A DNA stretch of 64,000 nucleotides from CAWGET01 sp963821715 (GCA_963821715.1 CAWGET010000003.1:18991-82990); one strand, 5' to 3'. Positions 26,124 to 35,455 are shown, counted from the first letter of the stretch. Made by a program: numbers and translations. Notes: generated from the letters alone by a model not told the origin.

Positions 26124-29018
26124 ATGAATAATTTAGAAATTACAAAACGATTTGCGGATCGGCATATCGGTCCCACGCAGAGCGAAGTTGATGAGATGGT
26201 TAGCGAACTTGGTTACAATTCTTTGGATGAATTAATCGAGAATACAATTCCGAAACAAATCCGGCTCTCGGAAAAAATGGAATTGGATGAATCGATCAGC
26301 GAATACAAATTCATTGAAGAGTTGAAAAGCCTCTCATCCAAAAACAAAGTTTTTAAAACTTACATTGGGATGGGATATTATCCTACGATAGTTCCGGCTG
26401 TGATCCAAAGGAATATTTTGGAAAATCCGGGTTGGTATACTCAATACACGCCTTATCAGGCAGAAATATCGCAGGGAAGATTAGAAGCGCTCGTAAATTT
26501 TCAGACGATGATTATCGATCTAACAGGACTTCCTTTAGCTAACGCTTCTCTTTTGGATGAAGCAACAGCAGCGGCTGAAGCAATGTCGATGTTTTATTCT
26601 TTACGCAAAGGGAATAAAAAAGAAGCCAATGTTTTCTTTGTGTCTAAAGATATCTTCCCGCAAACACTCGATGTGCTGAAAACAAGGGCTTATCCTTTAG
26701 GAATTGAAATTCGAATTGGAGATCATCGCGAAGTTGAATTAAGCGACGATATTTTCGGAATTCTCGTTCAATATCCCGCCGCTTCAGGAGAAGTTTACGA
26801 TTACGAAAATTTATTCAAGCAAGCAGAAGAAAAAAATATTTACCGGACTGTCGCTGCTGACATTATGAGTCTGGCGCTGCTAAAAGCTCCAAGTGAATTC
26901 GGAGCAGACTGTGTTGTCGGCAATACGCAGAGGTTTGGTGTGCCGATGGGATTCGGCGGACCTCATGCGGCTTACTTTGCCACAAAAGAAGAATATAAAA
27001 GACAAATTCCCGGAAGAATTATCGGAGTGTCGATCGATTCGCACGGGAATAATGCTTACAGAATGGCGCTGCAAACCCGCGAACAGCACATCAAACGCGA
27101 ACGAGCTACAAGCAACATCTGCACAGCTCAGGTTTTATTGGCGATAATGGCAGGAATGTATGCCGTTTATCACGGACCGAACGGAATAAAAAATATTGCC
27201 AGGAGAATAAATAACTTAACAAAAGTTTTAAACTCAGGAATTTCCGCGCTTGACTTTGAACAATTGAATAAAAATTACTTCGATACTCTCAGAGTAAAAA
27301 TTGATTCGGATGAAATTCTTCGCTCGATAAAAGAAAAAGCTTTGAGTAAAGAAATCAATCTGAATTATTTTTCAAAAGGAGAAGTCGGAATTTCAATATC
27401 TGAAATCACTGAGTTGGAAGAGATACAAAATATTCTCGATATTTTTTCGGAAGCCGGAAAGAAAAATCATATTAGCATAAATGATCACCTGAACATTTCT
27501 TCAAATTCTTTCCCAGAGGAATTGGAAAGAAAATCCGAATTCTTAACTCATCCGGTTTTTAATTCGTTTCATTCGGAAACTGAAATGCTCCGTTATATGA
27601 AACGGCTTGAACGCAAAGATCTTTCGTTGACTACTTCAATGATTCCGCTCGGTTCCTGCACGATGAAACTGAACGCTACAACTGAAATGCTCGGAATTTC
27701 CTGGCGTGAATTTGCGTCGGTTCATCCGTTCGCTCCGAAAGATCAGGTTGAAGGATATTACGATCTGTTTGAGAAGCTGGAAAATCAATTAAAAAGAATT
27801 ACAGGATTTCCCGGCGTTTCTCTTCAGCCTAATTCCGGCGCACAAGGAGAATACACAGGTTTGATGGTAATAAAAGAATATCAGAAAAAAAACGGCGGCG
27901 GACATAGAAATATTGTGTTAATCCCATCTTCGGCTCATGGCACAAATCCAGCGAGCGCAGTAATGGCGGGGAACAAAGTAGTAATCGTTAAGGTTGACGA
28001 TAACGGATATATTGAATTTTCCGATCTTAAAGCGAAAGCGGAACAGCATAAAGAAAATCTTTCGGCGTTGATGATAACATATCCTTCCACTGCGGGAGTT
28101 TTTGAAGAAGAAGTGAAGGATATCTGCGATGTAATTCATCAAAATGGCGGAATGGTTTACATGGACGGAGCGAATATGAACGCGCAGGTCGGGTTGACGA
28201 ACCCGAAAATCATTGGCGCGGATGTAGTTCATCTTAATTTACACAAGACTTTTACCATACCGCACGGCGGCGGCGGACCGGGAATGGGACCGATTGCCGT
28301 TGCAGATCATTTGGTAGATTATTTACCGAATCATCCGGTAATAAATATTGGGACGGAAAAATCTATGAGCGCTGTTTCGGCGGCTCCATGGGGAAGTGCA
28401 AGCATTCTTATTATTTCCTATGCATACATAAAAATGATGGGAAGCGAAGGATTAAAAAAAGCTACTGAAGTTGCGATACTTAACGCCAATTATATAAAAG
28501 GTAAATTGGAAAAATATTATCCGGTTCTTTATACCGCGAAAAACAATACCAACGCTCACGAGCTTATCTTTGATACGCGAGATTTTAAAAACAGCGCGAA
28601 CATCGAAGTCGAAGATATTGCTAAAAGGCTAATGGATTATGGTTACCATGCTCCGACTGTTTCTTTCCCCGTTGCCGGAACGCTAATGGTGGAACCGACG
28701 GAAAGCGAATCGAAAGCAGAACTCGACCGTTTCTGCGATGCGATGATCTCTATAAGAAAAGAGATTGAAGAGATTGAAAACGGAAGTTCGGACAAAGAAG
28801 ATAATGTCTTGAAAAACGCGCCGCATACAGCGCAGGATGTAGTCTCAGACGAGTGGAATCATAATTACAGCAGAACCAAAGCTGCTTATCCGCTTAGCTG
28901 GGTTAAGGAAAATAAGTTCTGGGTCAGCGTAGGGCGAGTTAATAATGCTTACGGCGATAGAAATTTAGTCTGCAGTTGTCTTCCGGTTGATGAATACGAA
29001 GAAGAAACGGTAATGTGA
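26124..29018 (+). CDS. gcvP: glycine dehydrogenase (decarboxylating), P-protein of the glycine cleavage system
   Basis: PLP enzyme that decarboxylates glycine and passes the aminomethyl group to the lipoyl H-protein. The 964-residue single-chain form is present, with the N-terminal R-H-I-G-P motif at 14-18. The PLP-binding Lys is in H-L-N-L-H-K-T-F-T-I-P-H-G-G-G-G-P-G near 705, preceded by S-A-H-G-T-N-P-A-S-A. Complete. gcvT and gcvH are not in the window. A CoA-binding protein gene overlaps its stop by one base. Confidence 0.97.
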   Translation: MNNLEITKRFADRHIGPTQSEVDEMVSELGYNSLDELIENTIPKQIRLSEKMELDESISEYKFIEELKSLSSKNKVFKTYIGMGYYPTIVPAVIQRNILENPGWYTQYTPYQAEISQGRLEALVNFQTMIIDLTGLPLANASLLDEATAAAEAMSMFYSLRKGNKKEANVFFVSKDIFPQTLDVLKTRAYPLGIEIRIGDHREVELSDDIFGILVQYPAASGEVYDYENLFKQAEEKNIYRTVAADIMSLALLKAPSEFGADCVVGNTQRFGVPMGFGGPHAAYFATKEEYKRQIPGRIIGVSIDSHGNNAYRMALQTREQHIKRERATSNICTAQVLLAIMAGMYAVYHGPNGIKNIARRINNLTKVLNSGISALDFEQLNKNYFDTLRVKIDSDEILRSIKEKALSKEINLNYFSKGEVGISISEITELEEIQNILDIFSEAGKKNHISINDHLNISSNSFPEELERKSEFLTHPVFNSFHSETEMLRYMKRLERKDLSLTTSMIPLGSCTMKLNATTEMLGISWREFASVHPFAPKDQVEGYYDLFEKLENQLKRITGFPGVSLQPNSGAQGEYTGLMVIKEYQKKNGGGHRNIVLIPSSAHGTNPASAVMAGNKVVIVKVDDNGYIEFSDLKAKAEQHKENLSALMITYPSTAGVFEEEVKDICDVIHQNGGMVYMDGANMNAQVGLTNPKIIGADVVHLNLHKTFTIPHGGGGPGMGPIAVADHLVDYLPNHPVINIGTEKSMSAVSAAPWGSASILIISYAYIKMMGSEGLKKATEVAILNANYIKGKLEKYYPVLYTAKNNTNAHELIFDTRDFKNSANIEVEDIAKRLMDYGYHAPTVSFPVAGTLMVEPTESESKAELDRFCDAMISIRKEIEEIENGSSDKEDNVLKNAPHTAQDVVSDEWNHNYSRTKAAYPLSWVKENKFWVSVGRVNNAYGDRNLVCSCLPVDEYEEETVM

Positions 29019-29425
29019 TGGACGGATTAAAAGAAATTTGCAATATACTTAAAACTTCCAAAACCATTGCCGTCGTCGGCATTTCGAGAAGACCTTTCAG
29101 TACCAGCAGAAATATCGCCGATTATCTGGTATCGCTTGGATACGATGTTGTAGGTGTAAATCCGAATCAATCGTTTACCGACGCGGACGGAATAAAAGTT
29201 TACAATAATCTTTCCGAGATTCCTTCCGATATTGATATAGTGAATGTTTTCAGGCGTTCTGAAGATATTCCGGAATTGATACCGGATATTCTTCAAAAGA
29301 AACCAAAAACAGTTTGGCTGCAGCAGGGAATTAGGAACGATGAAGCGGTAAAACCATTGGAAGATAATGGAATTTTTGTAATTCAGGATAAGTGCATTTC
29401 TGTTTATTCAAATTATTGTGGATAA
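29018..29425 (+). CDS. CoA-binding protein (YccU-like)
   Basis: 135-residue Rossmann-fold protein of the CoA_binding_2 family. Features are T-I-A-V-V-G-I-S-R-R-P near the start, Y-L-V-S-L-G-Y-D-V-V-G-V-N-P-N, D-I-V-N-V-F-R-R-S-E near 70, V-W-L-Q-Q-G-I-R-N, and a C-terminal D-K-C-I-S-V-Y. The family binds CoA but has no settled function. The ATG at 29018 overlaps the gcvP TGA by one base; an upstream GTG at 29015 is the alternative. A stem-loop follows the stop. Confidence 0.88.
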   Translation: MDGLKEICNILKTSKTIAVVGISRRPFSTSRNIADYLVSLGYDVVGVNPNQSFTDADGIKVYNNLSEIPSDIDIVNVFRRSEDIPELIPDILQKKPKTVWLQQGIRNDEAVKPLEDNGIFVIQDKCISVYSNYCG

Positions 29426-29428
29426 AAA

Positions 29429-29453
29429 TAAGGGTGGATTATATCCGCCCTTA
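29429..29453 (+). terminator. stem-loop after the CoA-binding gene
   Basis: TAAGGGTGGAT and ATCCGCCCTTA form an 11-bp stem (one G.T pair) around a 3-nt loop, starting 3 nt after the stop codon. The following T-rich stretch is short and interrupted, so termination may be partial; it may also protect the 3' end. Confidence 0.55.
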
Positions 29454-29508
29454 TCATTTCGAAAATATATTAATCTATGCAGCTTTAATATTTATATCCC
29501 GGTTAAGG

Positions 29509-30822
29509 ATGAAATTCATCATACTATTATTTTTACTTACTTCCTCCTCTATATTTGCGCAAGAATTTATTCATGTGGATTCGAGTGAGATATCTATCGA
29601 TTCGATACGAATATCGGGTAATGAGCTTACAAAGGATTTTATTATTCTGCGCGAGTTAACTTTTTCCGAAGGAGGAGTTGTTGATTCGGCATCTCTGGAT
29701 TTTAACCGTGAAAGAATTTACAGTCTCGGTTTATTTAATCAGGTGGATTTTAATATTATTCAAAAGGAAGAAAATAATATTCTGCAAATTAATGTTGAGG
29801 AGTCATGGTATTTTTATCCACTTCCTTTTTTGGATTTTGAGGAAGAAAATTTTGGCCGCGCAACTTACGGTTTAGCTCTTATCTATAAAAACTTCCGCGG
29901 TAGAAATGAGGAGATTGCTTCGGTCTTCAAACTTGGTTACGACCCTGCATTTTCAATGAATTATTATAATCCTCTAATAACAGAAAAAAGCGGATTAACG
30001 GGACAGGTTGGTTTTTCGCTGCAGACTATTCAAAATAAAAGTACAACTGCCGCTATTATAAATCAAGCGGACTTTGAGTATAAAGCCGTATCATTCAATT
30101 TAGGAGCAGGGAAGAGGATAAATCTTTTTAATTCGGTTTTCCTATCTTCCGGATTTACTTATGTCGATCTTCCACCGGATGTATTGGATATACTTTCAGC
30201 TTCGCGGAAAGGAATTGATAGAATAATCTTTTCTTCAATAAATTATACTTTTGACTCGAGAGATTTAAAGCAGTTTCCGCAGGAAGGATTTTTCTTCTCT
30301 ACAAATTTTACTCATAAAGGATTCAACTTAGAGAATATAAACTACAACATAATAAATTTGGATTTCCGGGAATATTATAAAGTAACGCCGAAGTTAGCAA
30401 CAAAATGGCGTCTGGCAATGCGGCATACATTCGGGAAATATGTTCCTTACTACGATTATTCATATCTCGGTTATAGCGAAATTGTGCGCGGATACAAAGA
30501 CAAGGAACGTGAAGGAAATAATTTGCTTATCGGCTCTGTCGAACTTCGTTATCCAATAATTTCCGAATGGAATCTCAGTTTCTCAATTCCGTTGATACCC
30601 AAAAGTTTAACTTCCTACCGAATTGCAATTTTTATAAAGGGGTTCGCGGACGCAGGATCGACATTTAATAACCGGCAAAGAATTGACTTAAAAAAATTTG
30701 ATTCCGGTTATGGAATGGGCTTAACTTTTTTGGTTCTGCCTTATAATGCTTTAAGAATTGAATATGCTTTTAATGATTTTGGAAAAGGGGAATTACTAAT
30801 TGGAACAGGATTTTCTTTCTAA
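29509..30822 (+). CDS. BamA/TamA-like outer-membrane protein
   Basis: 437 residues from the ATG at 29509, which starts a clear signal peptide (M-K-F-I-I-L-L-F-L-L-T-S-S-S-I-F-A-Q). One POTRA-like domain follows (I-D-S-I-R-I-S-G-N-E-L-T-K...I-Y-S-L-G-L-F-N-Q-V-D-F, about 30-90). From ~115 the rest has the alternating pattern of a surface-antigen beta-barrel, including G-Y-S-E-I-V-R-G-Y and a C-terminus ending in G-T-G-F-S-F, a normal outer-membrane insertion signal. BamA has five POTRAs and TamA three, so this is a reduced relative of unknown cargo. A longer frame from 29392 runs back into the preceding gene and lacks the signal peptide at its start. Confidence 0.85.
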   Translation: MKFIILLFLLTSSSIFAQEFIHVDSSEISIDSIRISGNELTKDFIILRELTFSEGGVVDSASLDFNRERIYSLGLFNQVDFNIIQKEENNILQINVEESWYFYPLPFLDFEEENFGRATYGLALIYKNFRGRNEEIASVFKLGYDPAFSMNYYNPLITEKSGLTGQVGFSLQTIQNKSTTAAIINQADFEYKAVSFNLGAGKRINLFNSVFLSSGFTYVDLPPDVLDILSASRKGIDRIIFSSINYTFDSRDLKQFPQEGFFFSTNFTHKGFNLENINYNIINLDFREYYKVTPKLATKWRLAMRHTFGKYVPYYDYSYLGYSEIVRGYKDKEREGNNLLIGSVELRYPIISEWNLSFSIPLIPKSLTSYRIAIFIKGFADAGSTFNNRQRIDLKKFDSGYGMGLTFLVLPYNALRIEYAFNDFGKGELLIGTGFSF

Positions 30823-31519
30823 CGCGGAATTATATTTTTCCAACCGGATTGACGAGAAGCAAAGTCTTGCTATTGTTGAAGACTTAGAAGCGAAACATAT
30901 CTCAAAAGTGATGCGCCATTCAGTAGGCGATGAATTAAATATCACAAACGGGAAAGGCGAAATATTTAAAACCGAAATCATAGAGACAGATAAGAAAAAT
31001 ATTTTTTGCCGGATTCTTAAAAAGCAAATCTATTTGGAAGAGTTTCCATCATCCATTTTTTGCCTGCCGAGAATGAAGAACAACGATAGATTTGAATTTG
31101 CATTGGAAAAATGCGTCGAACTCGGAATCACAAACTTCATTGTATATCAAGCTGATAGAAGCATAGCCAAAGGAGAAAAAATTGAACGTTGGATGAAAGT
31201 TGCTCAATCGGCCATGAAACAGTCGCTTAGAAGTTATTTGCCGAAGATAGAATTTGAAAAATCTTTAAAAGGAATTTCAAACAGGGAAGGTAAGAAAGTT
31301 ATTCTCGAACAAAATTCAAAAATAAATTTTATGGGTTTTTTAAGGACCGACGAATTTATCTCATCTGAAAAAAAATATTTTATATTTGGGCCGGAAGGCG
31401 GATTAACTTCGGAAGAATTGGATTTGGCGAACAATTCAATTAAGCTCCGTCTGACCGGAAACAGATTGAGAGCAGAAACGGCAATAATATCGGCAGCGTC
31501 GGCGATCGCGCAAAGATAA
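30800..31519 (+). CDS. rsmE: 16S rRNA (uracil-1498-N3)-methyltransferase
   Basis: SPOUT-fold methyltransferase acting on helix 44 of 16S rRNA. 239 residues with an N-terminal PUA-like part (H-I-S-K-V-M-R-H-S-V-G-D) and the C-terminal SAM-binding trefoil motifs F-G-P-E-G-G-L-T-S-E-E and L-T-G-N-R-L-R-A-E-T-A. The start is a TTG inside the last 23 nt of the barrel gene with AAGGGGAA 7 nt upstream, so the pair is translationally coupled. Confidence 0.93.
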   Translation: MEQDFLSNAELYFSNRIDEKQSLAIVEDLEAKHISKVMRHSVGDELNITNGKGEIFKTEIIETDKKNIFCRILKKQIYLEEFPSSIFCLPRMKNNDRFEFALEKCVELGITNFIVYQADRSIAKGEKIERWMKVAQSAMKQSLRSYLPKIEFEKSLKGISNREGKKVILEQNSKINFMGFLRTDEFISSEKKYFIFGPEGGLTSEELDLANNSIKLRLTGNRLRAETAIISAASAIAQR

Positions 31520-31547
31520 AGATGATAAAATAAAATGGAATTTCAAT

Positions 31548-31824
31548 TTATTTATCATCATAATGACCCCAAAAAGAGAGTATTAGAACAACAAATTTTT
31601 TTGTTGAATTCTTATATGAGTCTATGCTTATTTGTAATTCTTCTTGACCAAGTTGGCGTTCCATAATGTTTGAGTATTTTAGGTTTTCCAGTTCCTGTTT
31701 TGGGGTGTTCTCTTAGTTCATTTAAAAGTTTGTCAATTTTAATAAGAATTCTTTTATCGCCTGAGAATTTGTGCTTTTCAATATCTGCTTCTGCTTCGGG
31801 TGTTAATTCAATTGAGTAGCTCAT
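31548..31824 (-). pseudogene. YoeB/Txe-type mRNA-cleaving toxin, frame broken before the catalytic C-terminus
   Basis: RelE-superfamily toxin of a type II pair. The intact part (70 residues) shows E-L-T-P-E-A-E-A-D-I-E-K-H, L-L-N-E-L-R-E-H-P-K-T-G-T-G-K-P and W-S-R-R-I-T-N-K-H-R-L-I, then a TAA at 31612-31614. A shift equivalent to +1 (or loss of 2 nt from a TATATA-like stretch) at that stop gives a frame ending F-V-V-L-I-L-S-F-W-G-H-Y-D-D-K. This is the expected YoeB C-terminus carrying the catalytic His-Tyr. As read, the toxin lacks those residues and should be inactive. The antitoxin gene upstream is intact and overlaps by ATGA. Confidence 0.8.
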
Positions 31825-32045
31825 AAACCTAAGAATTCTTTTTGCTTATTTTTCTGAAGGGATTTTGCGTATCCCTTTTCTGCTTGCTCTATTGATTTGT
31901 CAATTTTTTTGTAAAATTCATCTTCAGTTAAAAGGGTATTATCGATAGACTTTTTCACTTCAAATTGAATTTTCATTTCTGCAAGCAAGGATTTTATCAG
32001 AGATTTCTGCTGTTCGTTTTTGGGGTAAATTGTTATACTTTCCAT
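31821..32045 (-). CDS. antitoxin of the YoeB-type pair
   Basis: 74-residue partner of the downstream toxin. The N-terminus M-E-S-I-T-I-Y-P-K-N-E-Q-Q-K-S-L-I-K-S-L-L is a short beta-strand plus helix, and the C-terminal half is a lysine/glutamate-rich helix ending K-E-F-L-G-L, as in small RelB-like/DUF2683 antitoxins of Bacteroidota. Overlap of 4 nt with the toxin supports a coupled module. Likely autoregulatory; no operator repeat was identified. It would have no target if the toxin is dead. Confidence 0.75.
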   Translation of the reverse strand: MESITIYPKNEQQKSLIKSLLAEMKIQFEVKKSIDNTLLTEDEFYKKIDKSIEQAEKGYAKSLQKNKQKEFLGL

Positions 32046-32244
32046 AATTAATAATACTTAGGTTGTTGATATATAATAAGATACAAAAATTTTTAATTTG
32101 AAGCTCTTGAAATAAATATTCAACGGGTGACATTGTGCCGAAATGATAATAAGTAAAAAAATTATTTACTAAAAAATAAAATGCCTGGTTGATGAGAATA
32201 AAGGTTCTTCCGAAAAAAAATTAAATAATATTTATCATAATTGA

Positions 32245-33066
32245 TTATATAAATTCTATCGTCTTTTTAATTAGTCTTTCAAATTTATCTTTAGCTTCGT
32301 TTGCGGTTTCTATTACTTCATTGTGCGAAAGTTTGGATGAAGAAATTCCGGCGGCGTAATTTGTAATAAGAGATATTGCCGCAACTTCCATTCCGAGTGC
32401 GGCGGCGAAAAGTGCTTCGTGAACGGTGGACATTCCCACAGCGTCTCCACCGCTTAGCCCAATCATCTTAATTTCAGCAGGTGTTTCGTAGCTCGGCCCT
32501 TTAACAAACCAGTAAACTCCCTCGCGTAAATTTATTTTTTCGTCAAGAGCGGCTTGTTTAATGGCTGAATTTATTTCCTGAGAAGGAAAATTAAGAAATC
32601 TATTTTTTTGTTCAATTGACGAGACGCCAATCAATTCCGTCAACTCCTTTTTTACGTTTATAGAATTGAAAGAAACGTTCAGCATAAGATCGCCGGGGTT
32701 AAAAATTTTATTTATTCCACCGGCTGCATTTGTCAATATAATTTTTTTACAGCTTAATTTATTAGCGATCAACACGGGTAGCAAACTTTCGCTTAGCGAA
32801 TAGCCTTCGTAAAGATGAAGACGTCCCTGAAATAGAATAACATTTCGATCCTGGTATTTTCCGAAATGAATAAATCCTTTATGTCCCTGAACGGTCGAAC
32901 TTGGATAACCGGAAATATCAGAGGTCTGGATTGATTTTACGATTTTGATGCTTTCCGTAAAATCACCGAGTCCGCTGCCAAGTACCAGCGCCAGATCAGG
33001 AATGAACTCAATTTCTCTTTTTAGATGATCGTATATGTTTTTAAACTGAGCGTCAAAGTTTTTCAT
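32245..33066 (-). CDS. punA: purine-nucleoside phosphorylase
   Basis: Trimeric-type PNP of 273 residues that cleaves (deoxy)guanosine and inosine with phosphate. V-L-G-S-G-L-G near 24, S-T-V-Q-G-H-K-G-F-I-H-F-G near 56, T-N-A-A-G-G-I near 113 and G-P-S-Y-E-T-P-A-E-I near 190, then V-G-M-S-T-V-H-E. The ATG at 33066 overlaps the nupC TGA by one base (an upstream in-frame TTG is less likely). Last gene of the salvage operon cdd-tdk-nupC-punA. Confidence 0.95.
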   Translation of the reverse strand: MKNFDAQFKNIYDHLKREIEFIPDLALVLGSGLGDFTESIKIVKSIQTSDISGYPSSTVQGHKGFIHFGKYQDRNVILFQGRLHLYEGYSLSESLLPVLIANKLSCKKIILTNAAGGINKIFNPGDLMLNVSFNSINVKKELTELIGVSSIEQKNRFLNFPSQEINSAIKQAALDEKINLREGVYWFVKGPSYETPAEIKMIGLSGGDAVGMSTVHEALFAAALGMEVAAISLITNYAAGISSSKLSHNEVIETANEAKDKFERLIKKTIEFI

Positions 33067-34418
33067 CAAAATAAAATCCCAGCTAAAGTTGCAGTTAAAA
33101 GAGTAGCAAGCGTTCCGCCGATTACCGCTCTAATTCCGAGCCGCGCAAGATCGGTTCTTTTATTTGGTGCGAGCGGACTGATTCCGCCGATCTGTATTGC
33201 GATAGAACTGAAATTCGCGAATCCGCACAAAGCGTAAGTCGCCATTAGAATAGCTTTTTCGTTTACAAGTTCCTTTAGCTTAATCAGATTGCTCATATCG
33301 AGATAAGCTACAAATTCATTAAGAACAACTTTTGTCCCGATCAACCTTCCGAATTCGAGCGAACTTTCCCACGGAACGCCGATGCCGTAAGCTAGAAACT
33401 GCAGAACAAATCCAAATATAAATTGCAGGTTAAACGGCTGGTCGTAATGTTCAAGAATTACTGCGTTGAGCCCGGTAACGCTGCCTATAGCTTCGAGAAT
33501 ATAATTTGACATTGCGATAAGCGCGATGAATGCAATAAGCATAGCGGCAACGTTGAGTGCGAGTTTCAGGCCATCAGCCGCGCCTATTGCCGTGGCTTCT
33601 ATTGCGTTTGATGCATTTTTTTCGACAGAAACTTTTACGCTTCCTTTAGTCTCAGGCTCGGTTGTTTCAGGAAACATTATTTTTGAAATAATCAAAGCCG
33701 CGGGAGCCGCCATAACGCTTGCTCCGAGGAGGTGAGTGGCGAATAAGAGTTCGGCTTCCGATATTGAAATCTGCATACTTTCTGCGAACGCCACGCCGAG
33801 CATTTTAATGTATGCCGCCATAACTCCGCCCGCGATTGTCGCCATTCCGCCTGTCATTATTGTTAACAATTCACTATTCGTTAACCCTTTCAAATACGGG
33901 CGGATCATTAGCGGAGCTTCCGTCTGACCGACAAAAATATTTGCGGTAACCGAAAGAGATTCTGCGCCGCTTGTACCCATCAACCGAGACATAATCCAGG
34001 CCATTCCCTGAACAATGCGCTGCATAATTCCAAGATAATAGAGCAGTCCCATCAAACTTGCGAAGAATATGATTGTGGGCAAAACCTGAAAAGCGAATAT
34101 TACGCCGAAACTCCCTTCGCTGCCCGGACCGAGCGCTAAGGGACCAAAAACAAAGCGAGATCCTTCTTCGGTGAAATCCAAAATTAAAACAAAGAAGCTG
34201 CTGAAAAATTTAAATAGATCTTTCGGATAAGCGAGCGGCGCGAAAAAACTTCCGAGTTCGTCTCCTTTGATTATAAAAATTGCAAAGACAATTTGCAGAA
34301 ATAATCCTGTTGCTACAAGCCGCCAATTAATTTTCTTCTTATTGTTCGAAATCAAAAACGCAATTCCGAGAATGATTACGATTCCGATAATTCCCCTAAA
34401 AAGAGAAATGAAATCCAT
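33066..34418 (-). CDS. nupC: concentrative nucleoside transporter (NupC family)
   Basis: 450-residue polytopic inner-membrane cation/nucleoside symporter. The family signature G-Q-T-E-A-P-L-M-I-R-P-Y is near 170-181, with T-G-G-M-A-T-I-A-G-G-V-M-A-A-Y just after. About 10 hydrophobic segments with N-terminal, nucleoside-recognition gate and C-terminal domains in order. It brings in nucleosides for the phosphorylase, kinase and deaminase encoded beside it. Start overlaps the tdk stop by one base (TAATG). Confidence 0.93.
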   Translation of the reverse strand: MDFISLFRGIIGIVIILGIAFLISNNKKKINWRLVATGLFLQIVFAIFIIKGDELGSFFAPLAYPKDLFKFFSSFFVLILDFTEEGSRFVFGPLALGPGSEGSFGVIFAFQVLPTIIFFASLMGLLYYLGIMQRIVQGMAWIMSRLMGTSGAESLSVTANIFVGQTEAPLMIRPYLKGLTNSELLTIMTGGMATIAGGVMAAYIKMLGVAFAESMQISISEAELLFATHLLGASVMAAPAALIISKIMFPETTEPETKGSVKVSVEKNASNAIEATAIGAADGLKLALNVAAMLIAFIALIAMSNYILEAIGSVTGLNAVILEHYDQPFNLQFIFGFVLQFLAYGIGVPWESSLEFGRLIGTKVVLNEFVAYLDMSNLIKLKELVNEKAILMATYALCGFANFSSIAIQIGGISPLAPNKRTDLARLGIRAVIGGTLATLLTATLAGILF

Positions 34419-35004
34419 TAGGCAGTCTCCTCAACGGGAATGTAATGACATTTGCGGCATCGCGCTTCATAACTGTCTGATGCTCCGACCAATACTCTCT
34501 CGGATGAAACAATTTTCCGCTGAGTCCTGTCGGCGGGATTTCCGCACTCCATACAGATTGCCAATGTTTTAGTGATATATTCCGCAACCGCAAGCAACTG
34601 CGGAATTGGTTCGAAAGGAACTCCGCGGTAATCCTGATCGAGTCCGGCGACAATAATTCGTTTACCGGAATCGGCAAGATGGTTGCAAACGTCAACTAAT
34701 TCGTTCGTAAAAAATTGCGCTTCGTCAATTCCAATCACCTGAGCGTCCGAAGATAATTCAATTATTTCATTCAGCGTCTTCAACAACAATGGAATTCATT
34801 TGTAGTTCACTATGCGAAACTATTTTATCTGCCGAATATCTTTTGTCAATTTTTGGCTTGAAATATCTTTACTGAAAGTTTTGCAATCTTTGCTCTCGTC
34901 AATCTTCTAATTAACTCTTCCGTTTTGCCGCTGAACATGCATCCGGCAACAACTTCTATCCAGCCGGTTTTTATAGGCGCGGCGTTCGGCATAAATTCCA
35001 TCAT
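34418..35004 (-). pseudogene. tdk: thymidine kinase, two +1 frameshifts
   Basis: Type II thymidine kinase of pyrimidine salvage. From ATG 35004 (overlapping the cdd stop as ATGA) the N-terminus reads G-W-I-E-V-V-A-G-C-M-F-S-G-K-T-E-E-L-I-R-R-L with its Walker A. The frame is lost near 34856-34866. A second frame carries K-P-K-I-D-K-R-Y-S-A-D-K-I-V-S-H-S, lost again near 34768-34775 at a TGA. The third frame carries V-I-G-I-D-E-A-Q-F-F, C-M-E-C-G and C-R-K-C-H (zinc site) to the stop at 34418. Total length is 3n+2, as expected for two single-base insertions in a ~194-residue gene. A 123-residue C-terminal fragment alone lacks the ATP loop. Confidence 0.88.
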
Positions 35005-35399
35005 AAGTCGAGTTGTCCTTCGTCAAAGGAAAAAGGAAGTAATTCCCTAAGCTTAAAAGTTTTTAATTCTTCGTTTTTATTCATCAACACTACATCAAGG
35101 TCTCCTCCGCAAAAATCGTTAAGCACCTGTCTGCATGCTCCGCAAGGCGGCGTAAAATCTTCGGCGTCGCTTACAATCGATATCGCTTTAAATTTTCTTT
35201 CGCCTTCGGAAAGCGCTTTAAATAAAGCAGTTCGTTCGGCGCAGATCGTTAAACTGTAGGAAGCGCTCTCGATATTTCCGCCGAGATAAACTTTGTCGTC
35301 GCCGGTCAGCAGCGCAGCTCCGACGTGAAAGTTAGAATATTTAGGGATTGACCTTTGTTTTGCTTCTACTGCTTTTTTTGCTAATTCTTTATGTTCCAT
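35001..35399 (-). CDS. cdd: cytidine deaminase
   Basis: Zinc enzyme converting (deoxy)cytidine to (deoxy)uridine. 132 residues, with G-G-N-I-E-S-A-S-Y near 45, the zinc/catalytic C-A-E-R-T-A near 57, and P-C-G-A-C-R-Q-V-L near 92. Homotetrameric short form. First gene of the salvage operon; stop and the tdk start overlap in ATGA. Confidence 0.95.
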   Translation of the reverse strand: MEHKELAKKAVEAKQRSIPKYSNFHVGAALLTGDDKVYLGGNIESASYSLTICAERTALFKALSEGERKFKAISIVSDAEDFTPPCGACRQVLNDFCGGDLDVVLMNKNEELKTFKLRELLPFSFDEGQLDL

Positions 35400-35455
35400 T
35401 TATAATTCCCAAATTAGATTGGTCAAAATAATTTTTTTATTCCGCATTTGCAAAA

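Noticed and set aside
31548..31824. Two independent lesions (nonsense plus insertion) in the YoeB-type toxin
   Set aside because: A single +1-equivalent shift at the TAA already yields the complete expected C-terminus, so one event is enough.
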